Part shown: in pieces, positions 1 through 10,400 of the stretch
Layout: every line of letters begins with the position of its first letter
Numbering within the stretch: the first letter of the stretch is position 1
Made by a program: the position numbers and the translations under genes
The notes under the pieces: model-generated
Databases searched by the model: none
Told to the model about the DNA's origin: nothing
The model's input: the letters and a program-made list of their open reading frames with translations, nothing else
Source of the DNA: Nitrospirillum amazonense
GTDB taxonomy: Bacteria > Pseudomonadota > Alphaproteobacteria > Azospirillales > Azospirillaceae
Direction of reading: 5' to 3'
Length of the DNA: 64,000 bases
Assembly: GCF_007828045.1 (NCBI RefSeq)
Contig: NZ_VITN01000017.1
Location: forward strand, 88,774-152,773

Positions 1-2350
1 CATAGAGGCAGCGCTGAAGCTCGCGTCCGCCGTTCAATCGGATGTCGCCGCGCGGCGGGCGTCCAGTCTTATAGTCGCGCACGAGAGCGCGTTTGCCATC
101 GCCCGCGATGTCGAGCCGGTCGATGTAGCCGGCGATATTGAAGCCGGCATCGGGAATCGTGACCGGCGCGCTCGCATCCCAGGGCGTTTCCGCATCGGAT
201 TTCGGAGGCGAGCCGCCGAAGGGAACCTCGCCGTAGGAACGTGCGCCTGGCAGAAGGTCATCGCCATAGGACAGAGCGCGGCTGGCCAGCGCGCGGGCGT
301 CGTCGAGGGTGCGACCCCAGATAACCGCTGGCGGAACCGGGCGCTCGCTCTCCCAGTCGGCGGCGACGGCTTGCGCGGCCCGCGCTACGGCGGCTTCGAT
401 GGCCTGTGCGTCGGCGGCGGCAAGGCTGCCTCCGGTTTCGAGGTCGCGCAGGGCTTGGTCGAGCACGAGGTGGACAAGGTCGCCGATCCCGAGCGCGTCG
501 AGCACGAGCGGTTCGGCGCTGCTCTGGGGTTCGCGCCATCCGAACGCATAGACCCACACGAAGCTGAGAGGATTGCGCAGCAGGCGGCGCAGCGAACTCG
601 CGGACTGGGTCCGACCGAGAATGGCGAGGAGGAGCGGGTGGTCCGCCCGCACCAGGCCATCGTGGGACGTGATCTCCACCTGCCGCCAGTCACGCCAGCA
701 GCCTTGCGCGCTGACGGCTTGCGGATCGGCGACGAATTCCTCGGGTCGGGCCATCAGGCGGTCGGTCTCGCTGAAGGCGTGCGCTGGCGTCGCGTTGCGG
801 CGCAGATAGGTCTCCTCACCATGTCCGGCGAGCAGAGGGCTGCGACCCAGGAGGCGCCCGTCGCTGTCGCGCCGTGCGCGCGAGAGGACGACGGTGCCGC
901 CTGTTGTGGTGAGGATCGTCTCGAAATCGCGCCGGTCGGCGAGATTGACCGGCAGCGGATCAAGCACCTGTGTCGGGATGATATGGTCGGGGATCAGCCG
1001 GTCTTCGGCGATCCCGCGCGGCCAGCGGGACGAATTGAGGCCAAGCAGCCGGACGAAGCGGCGTGGCGACGCCGCCAGCGCACTGGCCGGCATCCAGCCG
1101 ATGCAGACGCAGGCTTCCAGTCCGTCGTCCTGTTTCAGGGTCTCGAGCGTCGCATCGACCGAGGCGGCGGGGCCGGCGAGCAGCGCCTTGCGCCAGATCA
1201 CGAGGGCTCGGCCCTTGAGGAAGGCTTCTCCGATCTCGCCAGCGGCCTCTGGTCCTTTCGCCAGCGTCTCGACCGCCAGGCGCAGAGCCGGGGTATGGTC
1301 GGTGCCATCGGGCCAGTCCTCTGTCGCCAACCGGCCAAGCAGGCGGTTCCAGGCGCTGGGCGTCGAGAGCGGTGCATCGCTTGGCAGGACACGCAGCCAG
1401 CCTTCGGGCAGCGATGCGAAAGGTCCGCTGTCCCGGCAGAGCGCCGCGAGCCGCCGCAACCGCGACTGCGACAGACCGCGGACCACGATGTCGGCCAGCG
1501 CCGCCGCAGCCTGACCATCGCGGGTGCTGACGGTGCGGACGCCGTGGACGAAGTGCAGGTCGATATTGGCGTCAGCGCGCAAAGCCAGGAAATGATCGTC
1601 ATAGTCGGCTGGCGAGGCGGTCGCGATGGCGATCTCCGAGGGGGCAACGCCCGAAGCGAGCAGGCCTCGCGCCCAGCGCATCGCCTCAATGGCCTCGTGA
1701 TAGGCCGTCGCCGCGCTGACGGCGTTGATCCCCGGCGCTTGCGACGGTGCGCGTGAGATCGTGACGCCCGTATCGTCCAGCCATGCGGGAACGCTCCTCG
1801 GGCCGGCCGTCCACTGCACGGGGATATGGGCGGTGAGCGCCTGAAGCAGCGGCCGCCAGCACGGCGAGAGTTCGGTGAGCCCGACGATCTCCATCGGACC
1901 AAGGACCGCTGGCGCATGGGTGAGGCGCTCAATCGCGGCGGCGGCGATGTCGAGTGGCCGCAGCATACCGGACGGAAGCTGGTCGAGGACGGCCGCCTCC
2001 AGTCGTGCGATGGCGGCGAGGCGTGGATGGTCATCGGCCGCATGTGCGGCAAGGTCGATGCCTGCGCGCCAGGCTTTGTGCAGCGTGTCAGCCGCTGCAT
2101 CGATCATGCCGGGCAGCGTCTTGATGCTCTCCAGTTCGCCCATTGGCGTGTCCGACAGGGCCGTCTGGATGGCCGAGCGCAGACTCTCGTCATCGATCGG
2201 ACGGACAAAACCGCCGGCCAGCCGAACGGCCGCCTGCTCGAAGGACATGATCTGGAGGCCGTGCCGGCCAGCGCGCCCCGCCGCGAGGCGGCTCTCCTGC
2301 ATGGCGAGACGGCCGTGAACGACCAAGGTGGATCGATGCGCGATGGTCAT
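1..2350 (-). CDS. AddB-like PD-(D/E)XK nuclease (3' end outside window)
   Basis: An open minus-strand frame runs from ATG at 2350 to the left edge without a stop, giving at least 783 residues. Near residue 745 it reads GYIDRLD and near 759 DYKTG, the D...(D/E)xK core of the RecB/AddB-type nuclease domain; the preceding 700 residues look like the inactive helicase-like part of AddB. A GGAGG Shine-Dalgarno (complement of 2357-2361) sits 6 bases before the ATG and fixes the start. AddB-type nucleases work with a UvrD/AddA-like helicase to degrade DNA ends, so a helicase partner is expected just left of the window (inference). It is divergent from the WYL-headed defence operon, so the two may share regulation. 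The C-terminal Fe-S cysteines of AddB cannot be checked because the gene is cut off. Confidence 0.85.
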   Translation of the reverse strand, partial: MTIAHRSTLVVHGRLAMQESRLAAGRAGRHGLQIMSFEQAAVRLAGGFVRPIDDESLRSAIQTALSDTPMGELESIKTLPGMIDAAADTLHKAWRAGIDLAAHAADDHPRLAAIARLEAAVLDQLPSGMLRPLDIAAAAIERLTHAPAVLGPMEIVGLTELSPCWRPLLQALTAHIPVQWTAGPRSVPAWLDDTGVTISRAPSQAPGINAVSAATAYHEAIEAMRWARGLLASGVAPSEIAIATASPADYDDHFLALRADANIDLHFVHGVRTVSTRDGQAAAALADIVVRGLSQSRLRRLAALCRDSGPFASLPEGWLRVLPSDAPLSTPSAWNRLLGRLATEDWPDGTDHTPALRLAVETLAKGPEAAGEIGEAFLKGRALVIWRKALLAGPAASVDATLETLKQDDGLEACVCIGWMPASALAASPRRFVRLLGLNSSRWPRGIAEDRLIPDHIIPTQVLDPLPVNLADRRDFETILTTTGGTVVLSRARRDSDGRLLGRSPLLAGHGEETYLRRNATPAHAFSETDRLMARPEEFVADPQAVSAQGCWRDWRQVEITSHDGLVRADHPLLLAILGRTQSASSLRRLLRNPLSFVWVYAFGWREPQSSAEPLVLDALGIGDLVHLVLDQALRDLETGGSLAAADAQAIEAAVARAAQAVAADWESERPVPPAVIWGRTLDDARALASRALSYGDDLLPGARSYGEVPFGGSPPKSDAETPWDASAPVTIPDAGFNIAGYIDRLDIAGDGKRALVRDYKTGRPPRGDIRLNGGRELQRCLY

Positions 2351-2434
2351 GGCCGTCCTCCATCCGGGTTTTGCTCGGGGTTGTGCGCTGCGCCAGAGAT
2401 CCGATCCGTCAAGCCGCGCCGCTGCACGCTTTGC

Positions 2435-2490
2435 ACCGATGGTTGTGACCGATAGACCATTGACGAATCCCCCTGATGGGAATAATAATT
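2435..2490 (+). promoter_or_regulatory. Putative promoter and operator of the defence operon
   Basis: TTGACG at 2460-2465, a 17-base spacer and TAATAA at 2483-2488 make a good sigma70-type promoter reading towards the WYL regulator, leaving a leader of about 55 bases. Just upstream, ACCGAT occurs twice (2435-2440 and 2448-2453) and could be part of a regulator site. BrxR/CapW proteins repress their own promoters, so an operator is expected here. The exact operator is not clear to me. Confidence 0.45.
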
Positions 2491-2550
2491 ACACGGACTG
2501 CGATGAGTTGTCCATATAGTTTTTATCCTCATTAAGGCGAGGCAAGGCAC

Positions 2551-3435
2551 ATGGCGGAAGCCGCGACGGCGCTGAAGTGGGGGGTGGAACGCCGACTCGA
2601 GTTCATCGAGTTTCGGCTGTTCTGGGAGGGCTCGATCAACCGGGCCGACCTTGTCGAGGTGTTCGGCGTGTCGGTTCCGCAGGCTTCCAAGGATTTGACG
2701 CTCTATCAGGAGCGGGCGCCCGGCAACATGGAGTACGACACCCGCGCCAAGCGCTACGTCGCCGCCGAAAAATTCGTGCTGCGGTTCCTTGAGCCGGACC
2801 CCTACATCTATCTGTCGCAGCTACGCTCGGTTGCCGAGGGGGCTGTGCCCGCGAGCGACTCGTGGATCGCGGCACTTCCCAGCGCCGATGTGGCGCTGAC
2901 CCCCAGGCGGGACATCGACATCAAGGTTCTGCGGAAGATTCTCGACGCGAGCCGGGAGGGCGCCTCAGTCGACGTCTTCTATCAGTCGATGAACAAGTTG
3001 CGGCCTGAACCCACTTGGCGGCGGATCACGCCGCACGCCTTCGGGTACGATGGTTTCCGCTGGCACGCGCGGGCCTATTGCCACCTTGAACACAAATTCA
3101 AGGATTTCCTGCTGCCGCGCATCCTCGACGTCGGTGTGAAGGGCGAGCCCGGCGAGGCCGGTGATCGGGATTGGCTCTGGAACAATTATTTCGATGTCAT
3201 CATCGGCCCCCATCCGGGGCTTACGGCGAGCCAGAAGAAGGTCGTCGCCAAGGATTATGGGCTGGACCAGGGAAATGGTGTGCTCTCGGTTCGCTACGCC
3301 ATGCTTTTTTACGTTTTGAAGCGCCTGGGTTTGCTTGGTGACGCTGCGAAACAGAGCGCCCATACACAGCATATCGTAACAATAAACCGCAAGGAAACTG
3401 AAGCGGCGCTTGAGAAGGCGGAGCTTCAGCTATGA
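2551..3435 (+). CDS. WYL-domain transcriptional regulator (BrxR/CapW-like)
   Basis: 294 residues. The architecture fits the BrxR/CapW family: an N-terminal winged helix (about 15-75), a WYL ligand-sensing domain (about 120-195) containing the typical RWHARAYC and FLLPRI stretches near residue 168-190, and a C-terminal WCX-like extension. Family members repress BREX, CBASS and other anti-phage operons and release DNA when they sense a signal of infection. It is the first gene of the plus-strand operon, 21 bases before the helicase gene, which is the usual place for such a repressor. That it controls the downstream genes and the divergent nuclease is inference. The ligand is unknown. Confidence 0.8.
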   Translation: MAEAATALKWGVERRLEFIEFRLFWEGSINRADLVEVFGVSVPQASKDLTLYQERAPGNMEYDTRAKRYVAAEKFVLRFLEPDPYIYLSQLRSVAEGAVPASDSWIAALPSADVALTPRRDIDIKVLRKILDASREGASVDVFYQSMNKLRPEPTWRRITPHAFGYDGFRWHARAYCHLEHKFKDFLLPRILDVGVKGEPGEAGDRDWLWNNYFDVIIGPHPGLTASQKKVVAKDYGLDQGNGVLSVRYAMLFYVLKRLGLLGDAAKQSAHTQHIVTINRKETEAALEKAELQL

Positions 3436-3456
3436 AGGACTGGGGGGAGCCGAGCA

Positions 3457-6400
3457 ATGGCGGCAAGGCTTGAGGAGGTAAAGAACGGCGCGTCCGTGCG
3501 CGGTGTCGCTTCGGCGCAGCCTGTGCATGTGATTTCGGTCGACTGGATCGGCGACCAGGCGATCAACGTCGTTTTCCGCGATCATAACGGCGCTGTGGCC
3601 GAGGCTGTTCTTTACCGCGACGATGAGCACCGTCTCGAGGTCGAGCAGAACGGCCGACCGTGGTCGTTCGATGCCGACGGCGCGTTGCTGCGCCTGGTGA
3701 CGGAAGCCAACCGCATCAAGCTGGCGCATTATTTCGACCCGTATCTGGCGATTCACACGAGTCTGGTCGATCCGCTGCCGCACCAGATCTCGGCGGTCTA
3801 TGGCGAGATGCTGCCGCGCCAGCCGCTGCGCTTCCTCCTTGCCGATGATCCCGGCGCCGGCAAGACCATCATGGCCGGGTTGCTGATGAAGGAACTGATC
3901 GCCCGCAGCGATCTGGAACGCTGCCTCGTCGTTGCGCCGGGCAGCCTGGTTGAGCAGTGGCAGGACGAACTCGGCCAGAAATTCAATCTCGAGTTCGACA
4001 TCCTTTCCCGCGACATGATCGAGAACTCGCGGTCGGGCAATCCATTCAGCGATCGGGATCGGCTGATCGTGCGTCTCGACGTGTTGGCGCGCAACGAGGA
4101 GCTTCAGGAGAAGCTCATGAGCGCGCGCGAATGGGACCTGATTATCTGCGACGAAGCCCACCGCATGTCGGCCACCTATTTCGGCGGGGAGGTCAAATAT
4201 ACGCGGCGCTATCAGGTCGGCCAGAAGCTGGGCCAGGTCTGCCGCCATCTGCTGTTGATGTCGGCGACGCCGCACAACGGCAAGGAAGAGGATTTCCAGC
4301 TCTTCATGGCGCTTCTCGATGGCGATCGGTTCGAGGGCCGGTTCCGCGACGGTGTCCACTATGCCGACACCGAAGACATGATGCGGCGGTTGACCAAGGA
4401 GGAACTGCTCAAGTTCGATGGTCGGCCGCTGTTCCCCGAGCGGCGGGCGCGCACGGTCAAGTATCAGCTCTCGGAAGGGGAGGCCGCACTCTATACCGCT
4501 GTCACCGAGTATGTGCGCACCGAGATGAACCGCGTGCAGCGCTTCGCCGAGGGCGATGGGAAGAAGCGGAACAATGTCGGTTTCGCCTTGCAGATCCTTC
4601 AGCGGCGTCTCGCCTCGTCGCCGGCCGCCATCTACCAGTCCCTCAAGCGCCGCCGGGAACGGCTGGAAAACGAGCTGGGCGAAGCGCGCCTTGCCGCCAA
4701 GGGCCGCAGGGCCGGCGCATCGGAACCCGCGATCAATGCGGACATGCTGCGGAACATCGAGGAGTACGGCCAGGAGGAGATCGACGAGCTTGAGGATCTG
4801 ATCTCGACGGGCGCGACGACGGCCGAGACGGTCGAGCAACTCGCCCTGGAAGTCGAGACCCTGAAGGGGCTGGAGACGATGGCGCTCGGCGTGCTGCGCT
4901 CGGGCGTGGACACGAAATGGAGCCAGCTCAATCGTATTCTCGACGACGATTTGATGATCGACGCGGCCGGCAATCGCCGCAAGCTGATCATCTTCACCGA
5001 GCCCAAGGACACGCTGCACTACCTGCTCGACAAGGTGCGGGCGCGGCTCGGCAACCCCGAGGCCGTCGAGGTCATCCACGGCGGCGTGTCGCGCGAAGAG
5101 CGGCGAAAGGTCGTCGAGCGCTTCATGCAGGACAAGGACATGCTGGTCCTGATCGCCAACGACGCGGCAGGCGAAGGCGTGAACCTCCAGCGCGGCCATC
5201 TCATGGTCAATTACGACCTGCCGTGGAACCCGAACAAGATCGAGCAGCGGTTCGGCCGCATCCACCGCATCGGCCAGATGGAGGTCTGCCACCTCTGGAA
5301 TCTCGTCGCGGCCGATACGCGCGAAGGCGAGGTTTACGCGCGGCTGCTGGAGAAACTGGAAGCTGCGCGCGAGGCGCTGGGCGGCCGTGTCTATGACGTG
5401 CTCGGCGAATTGTTCGACGGCGTGGCGCTGAAGGATCTGTTGTTCGAGGCGATCCAGTATGGCGAGCAGGAAGACGTGAAAGCGCGTCTTTTCCAGCAGG
5501 TCGATGGTGCGGTCGATCAGGCGCACTTGCTCGAGCTGCTGCGCCGCCGCGCCCTGACCAACGACACCATGCCGGAAGCGAGGGTCGAGGAATTGCGCCT
5601 GGAAATGGAGCGCGCCGAGGCGCTGCGCCTACAGCCCCATCACATCCAGAGCTTCTTCGTCGAAGCGTTCCAGCATCTGGGTGGCAAGATCAAACGCCGG
5701 GAGGAAGGGCGTTGGGAGGTTACGCATGTCCCGGTGCGGATCCGCGAACGGGATCGCCAGATCGGGACCGGCGCGCCACTCCAGACACAGTATGAGCGCA
5801 TTTGCTTCGAGAAGGACAAGATCAACCGGCAGCCGGTCGCCGCCTTCGTTTGTCCCGGCCATCCGCTGCTCGAAGCCGTGATCAGCATGATCCGCGAACA
5901 GTATGAGCAGATCATGCGGCAGGGCGCGATCCTGGTCGATGACACAGATGCGGGTAATGCGCTGTCGGCGATTTTCCTGCTGGAACATGTCGTCCAGGAC
6001 GGTCGCGTCACCAGCGCAGGCAAGCCGCATGTGATCTCGCAGCGGCTCCAGTTCGCCGCGATCGACAAGGCGGGAAACACCGTCAACGCAGGCATCGCGC
6101 CGCATTTGAATCTGCGGCCGGCAACGCCGGAAGAGGTCGCCAGCGTGCGGGACCTTCTGGACGAGAGTTGGCTGACCACTGATCTGGAGAAGGCCGTGAT
6201 CCGGTTTGCGACAGTCGAACTGGCCCAAGGCCATGTCGCCGAGGTCAAGGCGCGGCGTCTGCCCGAGATCGAAAAGGTTGAGCAGGAGGTACGCGCACGC
6301 CTCAAGAAGGAGATCAATTACTGGGACTCGCGTGCCTTCGAGCTGAAGGAGGAGGAGCGCGCCGGAAAGAAGACGCGGGTGAACTGGCAGAATGCCCAGC

Positions 6401-6960
6401 GCCGGGCTGAAGATCTCGCCGACCGGCAGAAGCGCCGCATGGACCAGCTTGAGCGGGAACGGTTCATCTCATCGCAGCCGCCGCGCGTGCGGGGCGGCAT
6501 GGTCGTCATCCCGCGTGGGCTGCTCGAAGAGCGTCAGGTACCAAGCGTTCCGAACCATTTTGCAGAAGACCCGGCCGCGCGCCGCGAGATCGAGCTTGCG
6601 GCGATGGCCGCTGTCATGGCGGCCGAACGCGCGCTGGGCAACGAGCCGGCCGACGTCTCCGCCCAGAAGATTGGCTACGACATCGCGTCCCACGATCCGA
6701 GGTCGGGGCATCTACGCTTCATCGAGGTTAAGGGGCGCATCGACGGCGCGGACAGCGTGATGGTCACGCGCCAGGAGGTCATTACCTCGCTGCACGAGCC
6801 GGAGAAGTTCATTCTGGCGATCGTCTCCGTCAACGCAGGCTTCGCCCACGCGCCGCGCTATGTGCGCGGTCCGCTCGTGGAACGGGAACCGTCGTTCCTT
6901 GAGACCGCGATCCAGTTTGACCTGCGACGCCTGCTGGAGCGGGCGCAAGAGCCGGCATAG
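3457..6960 (+). CDS. SNF2-family helicase with C-terminal DUF3883 (DrmD-like)
   Basis: 1167 residues. Superfamily 2 motifs are visible: Walker A DDPGAGKT (about 129), DEAH box CDEAHRM (about 231), motif III MSATPHNG (about 267), and in the second RecA lobe GEGVNLQRG (about 571) and QRFGRIHRIGQ (about 597). A charged linker follows, then a DUF3883 / NO VEIN C-terminal-like domain with LRFIEVKGR near 1085, a nuclease-fold-like EVK motif. DISARM class 1 DrmD is a similar SNF2-like ATPase, but the other DISARM genes (drmA, drmB, drmC) are not seen here. The start at 3457 follows a G-rich Shine-Dalgarno (3442-3449). Probable role: DNA translocase that finds or processes foreign DNA. Confidence 0.85.
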   Translation: MAARLEEVKNGASVRGVASAQPVHVISVDWIGDQAINVVFRDHNGAVAEAVLYRDDEHRLEVEQNGRPWSFDADGALLRLVTEANRIKLAHYFDPYLAIHTSLVDPLPHQISAVYGEMLPRQPLRFLLADDPGAGKTIMAGLLMKELIARSDLERCLVVAPGSLVEQWQDELGQKFNLEFDILSRDMIENSRSGNPFSDRDRLIVRLDVLARNEELQEKLMSAREWDLIICDEAHRMSATYFGGEVKYTRRYQVGQKLGQVCRHLLLMSATPHNGKEEDFQLFMALLDGDRFEGRFRDGVHYADTEDMMRRLTKEELLKFDGRPLFPERRARTVKYQLSEGEAALYTAVTEYVRTEMNRVQRFAEGDGKKRNNVGFALQILQRRLASSPAAIYQSLKRRRERLENELGEARLAAKGRRAGASEPAINADMLRNIEEYGQEEIDELEDLISTGATTAETVEQLALEVETLKGLETMALGVLRSGVDTKWSQLNRILDDDLMIDAAGNRRKLIIFTEPKDTLHYLLDKVRARLGNPEAVEVIHGGVSREERRKVVERFMQDKDMLVLIANDAAGEGVNLQRGHLMVNYDLPWNPNKIEQRFGRIHRIGQMEVCHLWNLVAADTREGEVYARLLEKLEAAREALGGRVYDVLGELFDGVALKDLLFEAIQYGEQEDVKARLFQQVDGAVDQAHLLELLRRRALTNDTMPEARVEELRLEMERAEALRLQPHHIQSFFVEAFQHLGGKIKRREEGRWEVTHVPVRIRERDRQIGTGAPLQTQYERICFEKDKINRQPVAAFVCPGHPLLEAVISMIREQYEQIMRQGAILVDDTDAGNALSAIFLLEHVVQDGRVTSAGKPHVISQRLQFAAIDKAGNTVNAGIAPHLNLRPATPEEVASVRDLLDESWLTTDLEKAVIRFATVELAQGHVAEVKARRLPEIEKVEQEVRARLKKEINYWDSRAFELKEEERAGKKTRVNWQNAQRRAEDLADRQKRRMDQLERERFISSQPPRVRGGMVVIPRGLLEERQVPSVPNHFAEDPAARREIELAAMAAVMAAERALGNEPADVSAQKIGYDIASHDPRSGHLRFIEVKGRIDGADSVMVTRQEVITSLHEPEKFILAIVSVNAGFAHAPRYVRGPLVEREPSFLETAIQFDLRRLLERAQEPA

Positions 6961-6968
6961 GGGGTGAC

Positions 6969-7460
6969 ATGACCGGCATCGCGGATTTTTCCATCTTGGC
7001 CCCCGTGCCGCTGGAGCACCTTCAATCGGGGGGCGCTATCGCCGACGCCACGGGTTTCGTCGCTTTCGGGTCGCGCAAATGGGAGCTGTTTCGCAAGGTC
7101 GATGAACTGCGAGGCGGCGCGCGGGTGCCGGTCCTGATCTATCCGTCACATGAGGATGTGCCCGCCAAGCTGAGCTTCGTCGTGTCCTGGCTGGGATGGT
7201 ATGCCGGCTGCGAGGAAAGCGGTAACGGCAAGCATTCAAAGGGAATGGTGCATCGGCCGCCGACGACAGGCCAATATGCCGCCGACAATCAGGGCCACTG
7301 GGCGGTATTCTGGCATGTTTGCGATCTGCACGAGCTGCCCGCAGGGCAGCGCCTGCCGATCTCCGCGATCCAGACCATCAAGGGCGGCTGGCGCAAGACG
7401 GCGCCGCCGCGGGGACCGGAATTGGTCGCTACGCCGTCGACGGTGGAGCTTTCGCTATGA
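6969..7460 (+). CDS. Unknown 163-aa protein of the defence operon
   Basis: 163 residues, 8 bases after the helicase gene and overlapping the next gene by ATGA, so it is translated as part of the operon. I do not recognise the family. It is soluble, with many aromatic residues (WLGWYAG, WAVFWHV) and a conserved-looking central part rich in Trp, His and Gly. This gives some resemblance to small EVE/ASCH-like base-binding folds, but I see no diagnostic motif. Related predicted defence clusters carry a small DUF3780 protein next to DUF499 and DUF1156; I cannot tell whether this is a divergent version. Possible role: modified-base reader or specificity factor (speculation). Confidence 0.7.
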   Translation: MTGIADFSILAPVPLEHLQSGGAIADATGFVAFGSRKWELFRKVDELRGGARVPVLIYPSHEDVPAKLSFVVSWLGWYAGCEESGNGKHSKGMVHRPPTTGQYAADNQGHWAVFWHVCDLHELPAGQRLPISAIQTIKGGWRKTAPPRGPELVATPSTVELSL

Positions 7461-10400
7461 GCGTGAGCCATCAGATCGAAACCATTGCTGCCGATCCACC
7501 CGACTATTTCCGGTCGATCCAGGAGCGTGCGACCAAGCGCTGGGATCAGCTTGAGGCAGACCCGGAGCTGGCTGGCCCTTGGCACCAGCTCTTCAAGCAG
7601 GTCCAGAGCCCGCGGCACATCCTGTCCGAGTTGCTCCAGAACGCCGACGACGCCGGCGCCAGCGAAGCGCGGGTGTCAATCGAGGACGACCGCTTTGTGT
7701 TCGAGCACAATGGCGAGGACTTCATCGAGGCCCATTTCGCCTCGATTTGCCGCTTTGGCTATTCCAACAAGCGCGTCCTGCACACGATCGGCTTCCGAGG
7801 GATCGGATTCAAGAGCACGTTCAGCCTGGGCGATCGGGTTGAACTGTTTACGCCGACGCTGGCGGTGGCCTTCGAGCGCGTGCGGTTCACCCAGCCGCAT
7901 TGGATCGACAGCCGTCATCCGACAACGGGAACCACGCGCGTCGAAGTGGCGATCGCCAACCCGCTGCTGCGCCGAGAAGTCGAGAAGAACCTCGACGAGT
8001 GGCTGAAGAGCCCCGTGTCGTTGCTGTTCTTCAAGAAGATCCGTCGCCTTCAGATCGGCGATAGTGAGGTGCATTGGCAGAGTCTCGGACCCGGCCCCAT
8101 CGCGGAGAGCGAATGGATGGCCTTGGATCAGAAAGCCGAAGATCCCTTGCTCCTCGTGCGTTCGGGAGAGGAATCTTTTCCGTCAGAAGCGCTCGACGAG
8201 ATCCGCCAGGAGCGGATGCTGGGGGCCGAGGATGGTGGTGATTTCCCGCCCTGCCGGGTGGAGATCGTGCTGGGCGCGAAGGGGCGCCTCTATGTCGTGC
8301 TGCCGACCGGCGTCGAAACGGCGCTACCTTTTGCCTGCAATGCGCCCTTCATCCAGGATCCGGCGCGTCTCAAGATCAAGGATCCGGAGACCTCGCCAAC
8401 CAATCGCTGGCTCCTGAACCGCGCTGGCGAGTTAGCCGCCAGCGCCATGATGGAGTGGCTGGAGCAGACGAAGACCGGCTCGCAGGACCGGGCGGATGCC
8501 TATGGACTGCTGCCGGATGTTGATCGGGAGGCCGCTACGCTCGAAGGGGCATGCGGCGCGATCGTCGAATTGGCGTTCGACGGCGCCGTAGAAGGCAAAT
8601 CGATCCTCCTGACCGAGGAGGGGAGCCTGGTCGAGGCGAAGGCCGCGATCACCGTCCCACGGCCGATCTTTGACATCTGGCCGGCGGACCAAGCGATGGC
8701 GCTGCTCGATACCAAGTCCCGGCCGGCGCTTTGCCAACATGTCTCAGCCAAGAACCGGACCAAGCTCGTTCACTGGGGGTTGATCGAGGAGTTCTCGAAG
8801 TCGGACTTGCTTGAGCGTCTGCGCAGCAAGCATCTGCCGAAACCTGCGACCTGGCGCCATCTTCTGAACCTGTGGACCTATATCGCGCCAGAGGTGACGG
8901 GCTGGCAGTGCCATGATGCCGACGCCCTGCGGATCGTGCCCGTGCAGGGCAAGGAGGTGCTCTACGCGGCGTCGGAGATCGTCCGGCTCGGTGAAAAGAA
9001 GTTGCTTCAATCGGAGGAAGATTGGGAATTCCTTGCCTGCCATCTGATCGTCCTCAACCAGAACTGGACTCGATTCCTCGCCGATCAGCGCCGGGACAAG
9101 GCGGAGGGCGAAAGCCGCAACGATCCCGTCGAGGCGGCCTTCGCGGTGCTGGAGGAGATCGGTCTCGACGGGACGAGCGATGTCAACGCGGTGATCGAGC
9201 GGGTCGCCGCCGACTATTTCGGTTCCGGTCAGGCGAAACTCGTCGAGTGCGTCCAGCTTGCCCAGATCGCGGCCAAGCTTGGTGTCACGCTCGGAGACTC
9301 TTTCCGATATGCCTGCGCTGACAGAACACTGCGGGCGATCAGTAAGAGCGTGTTGTTCGACGAGAATGGCGCGCTGGAGGAGCTGCTGCCGGAGGCGGTC
9401 CGAAAGGCGCAACTTCTGCATGGCGACTATGTCGCGAGTTTCAAATCCTGCACGCGGGAGGATTGGCTGCGCTGGGTGTCGTCTGGCCGTTCGGGGCTTC
9501 AGACGATGGCGCCCCTGGTCCAGAAGCGGCAGAGCCTTTACGGGCGACAGCAGCTCACAGCGGAAGCGCAGGCGCGCGGCGCCCGCAGCGCGCTCTGTTA
9601 TCCCTATGTCACCAATCAGTTCGTCATTGAGGACTGGGATTTCCCTGCGGACTATTGGCGGCATTGGGAGGTGCTGGCGAAGACGGACGCAGGAATCTGG
9701 ACGAAGATCGTCGGCAAGATCCTGGATCAGCGCGACACTTATTGGTCGCGGGCCGTCAGCGCTCGGCTGTTGCAGGTAGCGACCACAGGGTCCACGCGAT
9801 CGATTTCATCAGAGCGCCTGCTGACCGACTGGCTGCTGAAGCTGCGGGCCAAGCCCTGCCTTCCCGATACCCGGAACATGGTCCAGCTTCCGGCGGATCT
9901 GGTGCGCAGGACGCCGGAAACGGAGACGTTGATCGATGTGGAGCCTTTCGTGCATGGGCTGCTCGATCGCGAAACCACCCGTCCGCTGCTCGATCTTCTT
10001 GGCGTCCGCAGCATGCCTAGCGGTCCCGGGCGTCTGCTCGACCGGCTGCGCGCCCTGGCCAAATCCGACAAGGCTCCGGCCCATGAGGTCGAGAAATGGT
10101 ATCGCCGCCTCGATCAGATGCTCGACGGATGCTCGACAGCCGACGCACAGAACATCAGAACCGCCTTCAAGACGGAGAAGCTGATCCTCGCCCAGGACGG
10201 GACGTGGGTGACGTCCGGCGGTGTCTTCCTAGCGGGGGACGAGGAGGATGTTCCCGGCGCTGCGGTCGTGCGCGCGTCGGTGCTCGATCTCAGCCTGTGG
10301 CATCGTGTCGGTGTCGCCGATCGCCCATCGGCCGACCTGGCACTGCATTGGCTCGGGACACTGGCCTCGGGAAAGGGGCTGTCGGCCGACGACGCCCGGC

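Noticed and set aside
371..1756. 461-residue plus-strand frame at the left end
   Set aside because: It is antisense to the nuclease frame that has the PD-(D/E)XK motifs and a good ribosome-binding site; its own product shows no family features.
3430..5526. 698-residue minus-strand frame
   Set aside because: Antisense to the SNF2 helicase with all its motifs; long shadow frames are expected in GC-rich DNA.
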